Below the pieces are notes generated by a model. That model had not been told where the DNA came from. It searched no databases and saw only the letters and a list, made by a program, of their open reading frames with translations. The position numbers and the translations under genes are program-made. A DNA stretch of 64,000 bases, from positions 1-64,000 of the forward strand of contig JAKUHH010000229.1 in the NCBI GenBank assembly GCA_022701365.1, given 5' to 3'. The stretch is from Mycocentrospora acerina (Eukaryota; Ascomycota; Dothideomycetes; Pleosporales). Numbering within the stretch: position 1 is the first letter of the stretch; each line of letters opens with the position of its first letter. Of this stretch, positions 55,757 through 64,000 are shown piece by piece.

Positions 55757-57895
55757 ATGGGAGGGGATATGCCATGGCCGCAGGTTCCAGTGGGGAATAA
55801 AGACCACACCAGCGCGGCTGTTGTGATTGTCGGTGCTGGGATTTCTGGTCAGTCTGCTACCTGGCCTGGGAAAAAAAATTGTTGTTGTTGCAGAGATGCT
55901 GATATCCAGAAGGAATGTGCATGGCGATTGATCTGATTAAGCGGAATCAATGCCACAACTTTATAATCATCGAGAAGAGCACGAGTATCGGCGGAACGTG
56001 GCAGTAAGATTCCAAACTCCTACCGTAGTGAGGCTCTCTGGAAAATATTAGAAACTTACCGTGGGAACAGCGACAATAAATATCCCGGCTGCTGCTGCGA
56101 CGGTACGTCCAAACCCCACGACTCCACATGCTCGATATCTGTACTAATCCGCCCCGCTCACAGTCGCCAGCCTCCTGTACTCCTACTCCTTTGATCAAAA
56201 CCCAGACTGGACACGCGCCTACCCTGGCCAAGAAGAGATCCTCGTATATTTCCCTTTTATTCCACAACCTACTGCTTTCTACTAACAAACATTGTAGGAG
56301 TACCTCCACAATGTGGCTAACAAATACAAGCTCTACAAATACATTCGCTTTAACACGTCTGTTTCATCTGCTACCTGGAATGATAGCACATCCCGCTGGA
56401 CTGTCGATGTAACCGTTACGGGCGGAAAATCCGCAGAGTTTAGCCCCGCGTATAGTATTGAGACGGACTTTTTGATCTCTGCGGTCGGGCAACTGAACCA
56501 GCCCAGATATCCTGAGATTGAGGGGTTGGAAGACTTTGGAGGCAAGGTTATGCATTCTGCGAGGTGGGACTGGAGTTATGATTTAAGGGGGAAGAAGGTG
56601 GGAATTATTGGAAATGGTGAGCTGGGTGCCTCTGCTTGGAATTCGACTTGGGATTCTGGTGCGGGAGATGATCAGAATGGCTAACGGTGATTAGGTGCGA
56701 CGGCGGCGCAGATTGCGCCTTCGATTGTTGATGTGACGAAAGATTTGACTGTCTATCAACGCTCGCCTAACTGGGTGATTCCGCGTGGTGATGCACCCAT
56801 ATCGGCATTGCATCGAGCTGTGAGACGTAAATACTCCCTGCTCATATCAGCGAGCTATCTTTACTATTGTTATCCCTGCTGACTTTCATAGGCTACCTTC
56901 CTCCAGTCCGCTGGCGTGAGCGCAGCCTGATGATGGATTTCCGGGAGTCCTTCTATGATGCTGTCACATCCCCTGATTCCGCTTTTGCAGAGATCATTCG
57001 CAGCGAATGTAAACGGATGCTGAATGAAACATTCCCCAACGACCCTGAGATGAGAGCGAAATTGACCCCAGAATACAATCCTGGGTGTAAGCGCGTTCTT
57101 ATCACCGACGACTTCTACGCAACCCTCGCATCACCAAAGACCACATTAGAAACCACCGGTATCAAACGCATCACCCCAACAGGTATCGAGATGCAGAACG
57201 GCGCCCATCACGAGCACGACATCATCGTTCTTGCAACAGGGTTCCGAACAGTGGAATTCCTCTTCCCCATCCACCTTACCGGTACGCAAAACCGGTCTCT
57301 GTCTGACATTTGGAAAGGCGGCGCGACAGCTCTGTACGGCACGACAGTTCCTTCACTCCCAAACTTTGGCATGTTTTACGGCCCCAATACAAACTTGGGA
57401 CACAACTCTATCATTCTGATGATCGAGGCGCAGTCACGCTACCTCAACACAATGGTTTCTGCAGTGCTGGATGCGCGGAACCGCGGCTCAAGCATAGGGC
57501 TTATGCCCAAGCAATCTCGCACCGATGCATTTAACGAAAAGATCCAGAATATCCTCAAGGACAGTTCGTTCGGGGATCCAAAGTGTGCAAGTTGGTACAA
57601 GAATGAGGCGGGGCGGGTGACGAATAATTGGAGCGGCACTGTGGTTGAGTATCAGGAGATGTTGAGCAGAGTGAACTGGGGAGATTTCGAGACGACGAAT
57701 GGAAAGGACGTAGGGGGCACGTGCGCTAGTAAAGTTGTCTTCGGAAGTGGTAAGAAGGAGTCGAAGATTGGCCGAGTGACAGAGGAGAGTGTTATCAGTA
57801 ATACGGCATTAGTTTTGGGCACTGTGAGTGCGGCTGTAGGAGCAGTGCTGTATTTTCGGGACTTATTACCGAAGCGATTAGGGTTGAGGGGCTGA
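55757..57895 (+). CDS. FAD/NADPH-dependent Baeyer-Villiger-type monooxygenase
   Basis: Seven exons: 55757-55847, 55913-56003, 56071-56102, 56164-56243, 56298-56616, 56695-56826 and 56892-57895, giving 582 aa. Exon 3 is only 32 nt. The FAD site is GAGISG at residues 26-31; the IGGTWHDNKYPG block binds FAD. The Baeyer-Villiger fingerprint F-x-G-x-x-x-H-x-x-x-W spans residues 178-188 (FGGKVMHSARW), followed by Asp instead of Pro, as in type I BVMOs of the second subgroup. The NADPH Rossmann site is GIIGNGATAAQIAP. These enzymes insert an oxygen next to a ketone, forming esters or lactones, or act on sulfides. A C-terminal hydrophobic helix (about 545-567, ALVLGTVSAAVGAVLYF) suggests membrane attachment, unusual for the family. 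No biosynthetic partners lie next to it. Confidence 0.92.
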
Positions 57896-60873
57896 AAAGA
57901 TGGAGTGTTTTTTTTTTTTTGAAAAAACGTCTAAATCAATCAAAGAGAGGTAATTTTTTGTCTTTTTCATTCATTGTGATTATGACCCACAACAGTTTGA
58001 TTGTGATCCTCTCTAATGAGTATACACACATTGTCTACCCAAACGCGTGTAAATAGACTCTAACCAAGTCTGTGGTTGTTTTCCTCATTAGTATATAGCT
58101 TATCCGAGAATCAGGCAGACTCGCAGATCAATTCCAGCTCTCAGTGTGAGCTTCGACCACGTTTGGTGACTAAGTCACGGTAAGAAGCGATGTACGTGGT
58201 TATGAAGACAGATAGTTTAGCTAGCCTTCGTATTTGCTGCTTTCATGTAGACGCTGAGGCACTCTTGGAAATGTGGCTGAGCTATCAAGGGTAGCTTATC
58301 TGACTCTCACGAGTAGAGTTATGTAGTGGCCTTTGTTTGTCACTGATTCAGCAGCTAAGGTGGTGAGATCTTCACGCTGAAATCGAAGTGATTGGTCGTG
58401 GACGAGAAACTGCAAGGCGTGTTGTGTTGCATTAGCCAGCAAACCTTTCGGGAAGATCGAACCCTCGAGGCTGACTTCTGTATGGTTGGGGCGTAGTGGC
58501 GTGGGTTGAGTGACAGATCCAGGCGCGGCGGGTGTGTCGTGTTTGCAAGCAAGCTTGCCAGTTGTCGGTACCTAAGCGCGGGTACGCAGTTAGCTGTGAA
58601 GCGATCAAATGTGCACTACTGCCATTTGGTCAATAAGAACGTAACAGCTTCGAATACATTGACTTCAATATAATGAATGATTGGTTGGACTGAGAGTAGT
58701 CAGAAAGTAGTTAGTCAGGCTAGATATTACCAATGGGCCTATGATGGAGCATGTTGAAGTCAGGTTGTCTCAATTCTGCATCATGGGTTCCTGGCGAATC
58801 TACTTCAGCTGTACCTGTATAGATGTGATGTTTGAAGTTTCATGTGTCGCTCCTCTGTTTGCCTTCCTCAGCTTTGAAGAGAAACACACGACTGGCTGAT
58901 TGACATGTCCGATTGTGCTGGCAGTGGCAAGAGATGCTTAGCTCACATTGCACAGTAGACGGCAGCTAGAGAGTGCACTTGAGGGATATGGCGATGCGTA
59001 ATCACTTGGTATTGCCTATTGAACTGTTTCCCATCTTGTTTCGATGGATATTTCTCGTCAATGCTCTCGGCACTGATCTTTTGCCGAACACTTTTTAAGC
59101 GTCGAGACCCTGTTGTGGCCACAACAGATGACGCTTGCGTCCGGATACGATCAATAGATACCTGCTGCGGCTGTCGAGGCCTTGAGCCAAAGAGCGCCTT
59201 CGCTTCAATCTGGCGCGATGGCTTTATTACACCGAATCAGATCTCTAGCCGCAGCACTTGATTATTGGTGTGTGGGGTACGTTGAATAACCATTGGCTCG
59301 TGTTAGAAAGAGGTGCATTATCTGAAAACCACACATGTCAACGTTGCGATGCTCTGCAGTTGATCAAAGAGTTGGCTATACGGGCTGCGCCTGGGCTCCC
59401 AAGAAGAGGTAACCCAAAGCGCCGAAAGATGGGCGATATCGGATAAGAAGGAACAAAGAAGATAAGAAAAAGGATTAGAGTTTTGGGACGCAAAGATATG
59501 AGAACAAAGAGGTGCGATAACAGACGTTGGGCTGTGCCCAAGTGATTGTTGGGCAAAGACAATGCAAGAGAGTACAAAGAAAGTGAGAGGCATACGAGGG
59601 CCGGTTAAGCCCGCAAGTATGCGGGGATGATGAGATGTTGATCCGACAGTGGCCCCGATTCCGTGTTACGACCGGCGCACATGATAGTTTTGCGTCCAGC
59701 ACAGGCCCGCAGGCGCGACGTTAGGGGAGGTTGTCGTGTGACGCGTCTGTTTTTCCTGGAGTTGTGGCTTTTTGCGAGGCAGTACTAGAGCGAGCTTCGA
59801 AGGGTGGCGGTGAGGCTCTAACGATTCGAATGTGCCTAACAACTCTAACGACTCAGACTCGCCGACCTGGAGGTGTGCAGTCGCCGTGGCAGGCTGTCGA
59901 GCAGCAAGCAAGTCAACCAGGCAGTCTGAGACGCCTGGCAACAGACCATGGGTGCGCCCCTGTCACGGGCGACAACGCGGAGAAGGTTTAAGCGACTGTT
60001 GCCGAGAAACCTTGGGGTGCTTGCGCGTTGCAGGTTGTGAGCCAAGACTTGGGCGACGGCACAGGTTCGTGTTGGAGTCTTTGTTTGCAGAGCCTTGACA
60101 AAGCAAATCTCACGAGACAGCGGTAGTCGCCCAGGAACCGCAGACTTTGTGGGGAAAAGACGCCACACTAATCTCGACGGTCGTTTTTGTCCCAGACGGG
60201 CGCGGCCAGGGTGCCCAATGCATTGCCAGAGCTAACCAGAAGCGCTGCCATGGCCCGGTGGAAGTGGCAGGAGCGGGAAACACAGGGCGACGGCCAGGAA
60301 ACACTCGCTGGACGCGTCCATTGTTGGTGGCTGTCGATGCGCGCACCCCGGCGACCCCCCAAAGTCGCCGCATGCGCAATCCAGGCGGCGCGGGAGTGAT
60401 TGGCTGCACCGTTCGCATTGTGCATGACGTCGAGACCCTGCTAGCGCGCTAGCTCCCACTCGAAACTCCCTCCCACTGTCTGGGCCGGGAAGGGACGATC
60501 GTATGCAGGCACACAGGCACTCAGTACGACGAGTAGGGTAGTACCTATGTATAAGCCCTGTGCCCGCCCTGCCCACTCTCTCCCTGCTGCCGTGTCCAGT
60601 CTGCATCCACCTGCACCTAGACCTGCCCGTAGACCTGCCCGCAGCCCATTGTTCTCGGCCATGATATAGTCCTCGTCCTAGCAGCCTGATTAGCTAACGC
60701 ACTGTCCATACACACCACACCACCAAACGCTCGCCGCGACTCGCACCACTTGCTCGTTGCTACTGTACGATAACGCTAGCTGCAGCGCAATCAGGCTCTC
60801 TCGACTTGCTTATCCGTCCCAAGGCGTTGGTGCCGCATTCATCGCCGTCCTCGACAGTCATTAAACGCCCACG
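57896..60873. other. Intergenic region of about 3 kb
   Basis: No convincing gene or tRNA. 57896-59700 is AT-rich; 59700-60700 is GC-rich with overlapping false open frames on both strands. A sequence near 58455 looks like a tRNA B-box on the minus strand but does not fold as a tRNA. It should contain the promoter of the next gene. Confidence 0.45.
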
Positions 60874-62584
60874 ATGAAGCGCAAGTTTTCCATCAACCCC
60901 ATACCCATCATGGTAAGTTTTGCAGTCCAAGTCAATCCACAAGAAACCTCGACGTCTAACTGTCCAACAGAAGAGGTCCATGTCAAAGGCCGACTTGAAT
61001 TCGGCAAAGGAAGTGCCACAGTCGCCCGCCATTCAGATGGCAGCTCCCGAAGAAGACGAGGAGCACGACGTCAAGAAAGATGTGTGCGACTTTTCAGAGT
61101 TTATCAGTCGTCGAGCACTTAGCGTCCAAATGGACCGAGAGTTGCGTGAGGCGTGTGGCTTCATTCTCAAAAACTTTAAGCCTTCTGACCATGGCCTGGA
61201 AGACACTGACCCCAAGTTGGACTTTGGCGCCACCAGTCGCCGTGCGGCAGGGCGCAAGACGACGGTTGCTCAAGTACATGTCAGGAAGCCGAGTGGAGCC
61301 CCAGAGGACATGAAAGACTCATACGAAAAGGGACGCGCTTCCACTGGTTGGGAGTTGGCTGCAAAGATGCAGCCCACCGAACCTGCCCAACCCAACACCA
61401 GCCGACGGAGAGCCGATTCTAACAAGAGCAGAGATAGCCTTGGCTGGCTTGACGAGAGGGATGAGAAGAGATATTCAAGATCAAAGGAAGCCAGCACAGT
61501 CAGACTTTCCATGTCGCGCACACAAATGAATTTAGATGCCATGGCCGCATCGCGCACAAACTCCACTAGTGGACGCTCCAATTTCACATCAACAGCGCCT
61601 ACATCAGCGGCTCCCACGTCTGGTTTGAGCTCGAACCGACGATCGCGCCAAATCGACAACTCTGTAGTTATTGCAGATGCCTACGACGTCGAGCGGATGC
61701 GTCAAGAGCTGGACAAGAGGAGAGGATCTTCAGCAGCCGAACTAGCCCATCCACCCAGTCGTGCTCACAGTGTCAAGAACCTGAGCCGTTCCGCATCCCG
61801 AGAGTCACTTCAAAGGGCAGACACTCACATGAGCCCCGAAAAAGGTGCCGGTTTGTCCAATGTAGGGAAAGACTGGGGCATACCACAGAGGTCAAATTCA
61901 AGGAGCAGCATCGGACCGAGTACATCCAAGGTGACTGCGAACGAAGAGACATCACCAGCAAAATCGGGCGTTAAACCAAGTAAACAACCACCCACTCTGC
62001 CTAGTCTCGATACTTGGAGGGAACCAGACTGGTCGCCACAAGAAGAGGATACGGTGCCCTTGTCACCTACGGCCATCTCTCGCCGGCATAAGAGGGGCGG
62101 ATCCGACATGTCACATTCTTCAGAAGGTCATCCTCACAGTCCTACTTTTGTTCGCCCAGGCTCTGAGCATAGTAGAACCATGATGCCAGCCCCACGTGTT
62201 CCAAGAAAGATCAACACTGGCGCAGCCCAGGGACATCTGAACCTCATGATGGGTGAGTGGTCATCTCCAACCACTGCCAAATTCGAAAATCCCCACAAGT
62301 CTAGCATAAGTTATCCTGGTCGCCATGCCAGTAGTAGTGTTGTGCCGCCAATCTCCAACGCCAGTAGCCAGCAGCCAACCTACTCGCGCAACGTGAGCTT
62401 GGGCGCATCACAGCAGCAGAAGCCAGCACCTCAAGAAGAGCAAAAATCTCGACTAAGGAGAGCCATTAGCGGATGGATGCTCAAGAAAGAGCGCAAGGAC
62501 GATTGGGGACACAGGCAAAGTGATGCAAGGGAGAGTGTTGCCATGCAACAGGTTAGCGGGGCTACCCCTGTGGCACGATATTAG
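60874..62584 (+). CDS. Large disordered Ser-rich protein, hypothetical
   Basis: Two exons: 60874-60912 and 60971-62584, giving 550 aa. The first exon encodes MKRKFSINPIPIM and joins KRSMSKADLNSAKE. An ordered segment at about residues 50-100 (VCDFSEFISRRALSVQMDRELREACGFILKNF) is followed by long low complexity rich in Ser, Pro, Thr and basic residues. It ends in a basic helix (KSRLRRAISGWMLKKERKDDWG). No enzyme motif is present. Proteins with this layout occur in many fungi as uncharacterised, probably phosphorylated scaffold proteins. The intron is 58 nt in phase 0. Confidence 0.78.
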
Positions 62585-63360
62585 CTTGCATTGCTTTGAC
62601 TGTACTATGTTTTTTAATTTTTCCTTTTCCACATGTGGGCTAGTGGCTATAGGATGGCCATAACGACCCAATTCTCCTTTGAGCATAATCGGAGCGGAGC
62701 ATATGCACGACACGGAATGCATCACGAAATAGATTGGATGATGATGCACACACCTCCGCAAAAAAAACGGTATTGGGCCCTGTCACTCGGTCGTATTGAT
62801 CCCTACTTCAATATACCCTTTCGTATTGTTTTTGTACATTAGTTCTATTTTTTTTTGAACACCTGAACATCTACATTGTTGTAATTACACTCGCTATTTT
62901 GTCTGCTCCTGGAAAAACATTCCCCGTTGGTGACATGTTCGTATTCGCACATGCTGCCCCCCTTTTTTGTCGTTTGTTCCTGTGTGTGTGTGTGTGTCGT
63001 CGGTAACGAAGAATCGAACTTCACATGCCGAGTCTCAGCCTTGCCTTGCCACCTTGTAGCACCCGAGGCCGTCTCATTTGCTGCAAAACACTTGTGATGA
63101 AAGAATAACGTTTGACGAAGAAGAAGAAGAATAACGTTTGATGATTGATCTTCACGGCGCTATTCTTTAGTCTTTTACTTGGTCTGCTGCTTGTTGCATA
63201 CATGGATGGGGGTAAGATGGTGGTTGCCTCTTCAATTTTGACGCTGCCTGCCTGTCCTGGGTAGTCTAGTCTAATCTAGTTTAGTCTAGACTAGTCCAGC
63301 TGTATACTTTACATGGATGAGACGGGGGTGTCACACCTTTGTGTCATTCTTTGTCTTTCT

Positions 63361-63385
63361 TGGTGGTGGTGGTGGTGGTGGTGGT
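63361..63385. repeat. (GGT)n microsatellite
   Basis: About eight perfect GGT triplets. Confidence 0.8.
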
Positions 63386-63713
63386 CATACGTCGTTGGGA
63401 TTCTCTCTCTCATTTTGTTTATTGGTTTGTAATGACTAGACTGAATAAACTTTGTAAAGTTACTCTTCTCGTGGGTGGGAAGTGATTAATCGATATTCCA
63501 TGTTCTACCCTCTCACGGTTTTGGGTAGGTATGCTAATGTATCAATCTCCTTTTGAAAGAGCATCGATACTCGACTGCAAAAGTGTACGCTTTTATCGTC
63601 AATTTTTTTTCAAATTTTTTGGTCATGTCTTTTAGAAATGGGGAAAAAAGGGGGCGAGTGTTGTTTTGATCCCTCTTCTTTCACTTTGCTTTGATTCGTG
63701 TTTTACTTGCTCG

Positions 63714-63752
63714 CTCACTCGCTCACTCACTCACTCACTCACTCACTCACTC
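63714..63752. repeat. (CACT)n microsatellite
   Basis: About nine tandem CACT/TCAC units, about 200 bp before the right-edge gene start. Confidence 0.8.
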
Positions 63753-63957
63753 ATGTGGTATTGTATCGCCTTTCACTGCACATCCCACCCTCCCATCTAA
63801 CACTCTACTTCGTCCACTCACAATCACCATTTCAAAGCATGTCTCTATCCATCAATCACTCCATCAATCTATCCATCCATTCCACACAGTCACTTCCTTT
63901 CCCTCCCATCACCACTACTACTACTACCAACAACAACAACAACAACCTCACCCCACA

Positions 63958-64000
63958 ATGTGCAAAGTCACAGCCTTCAAATTCTCCTGCCACCACACGC
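63958..64000 (+). CDS. Start of a gene truncated by the window edge
   Basis: ATG at 63958 follows a CT- and AAC-rich leader and begins MCKVTAFKFSCHH. Only 14 codons are visible, so no function can be assigned. The context CCACAATG fits a fungal start. Confidence 0.55.
   Translation, partial: MCKVTAFKFSCHHT

Larger units (their letters stand above)
62585..63957. other. Right-hand intergenic stretch with simple repeats
   Basis: Contains 3' UTR of the preceding gene, a (GT)n run near 62982, a (GGT)n run at about 63361-63385, a TCTAG-rich segment at 63264-63299 and a (TCAC)n run at about 63714-63752. The last 150 bases are CT-rich with AAC repeats (63929-63950), as in fungal 5' UTRs. Confidence 0.6.

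Noticed and set aside
58440..58530. Possible tRNA on the minus strand with GGTTCGATC
   Set aside because: The B-box-like motif has no matching T-stem, no A-box at the right distance and no acceptor stem.
59731..60606. Overlapping frames of about 70-124 codons
   Set aside because: Same pattern of GC-rich false frames on both strands; no conserved protein.
1..64000. A biosynthetic gene cluster or defence system
   Set aside because: SDR, BVMO and hydrolase genes are scattered among unrelated housekeeping genes, and no polyketide, peptide or terpene synthase core gene is seen.

Overview
The window is nuclear DNA of a filamentous ascomycete (Pezizomycotina; probably a Dothideomycete, which is inference from gene style and not a proven placement). 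Genes carry short introns of about 47-80 nt with GT...AG ends and CTAAC/CTGAC-like branch sites. The products are typical of a saprotrophic or plant-associated mould: secreted glycoside hydrolases, a secreted subtilase, a cell-surface ferric reductase and a Baeyer-Villiger-type monooxygenase. I built exon models by hand. All complete multi-exon models close in frame, and splice sites were chosen so that conserved family motifs stay intact.

Layout. 0-15.7 kb is gene-poor and fairly AT-rich. It holds a GH95 alpha-L-fucosidase (minus), a ThuA-like secreted protein (plus) and a linalool dehydratase/isomerase-domain protein (plus), separated by long non-coding stretches. 15.7-30.3 kb holds a proteinase K-like subtilase, a GH5 exo-beta-1,3-glucanase, a PIN/auxin-efflux-carrier-like transporter, a five-exon ferric reductase divergent from an F-box-like gene, an NAD(P)-dependent SDR reductase and a small hypothetical membrane protein.

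31.6-44.7 kb is the housekeeping block. It contains a MAPEG/microsomal GST3-like protein convergent with dihydrofolate reductase, the PP4 regulatory subunit 3 (Psy2/SMEK) gene with a 9-bp minisatellite inside one intron, a Ser-rich hypothetical gene, a probable Mediator Med22 gene interrupted by an assembly gap of Ns, and a HRQ/heme-dependent oxidative N-demethylase-like (DUF3445) membrane protein. This block is rich in low-complexity DNA.

44.6-64 kb begins with an AT-rich gene desert. It then carries an alpha/beta hydrolase, a RING-finger protein, a But2-domain-like secreted protein broken by a nonsense codon, a class 3 lipase, a Baeyer-Villiger-type flavin monooxygenase, a large disordered hypothetical protein, and the first codons of a gene running off the right edge.

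I saw no convincing tRNA, rRNA, CRISPR array or intact transposon. The genes do not form an obvious single pathway or biosynthetic cluster. The most notable items are the LDI-domain gene, the intronic minisatellite in PP4R3, the nonsense-interrupted But2-like gene, the Ser-tract insertions in DHFR, and a RING domain with a missing ligand.
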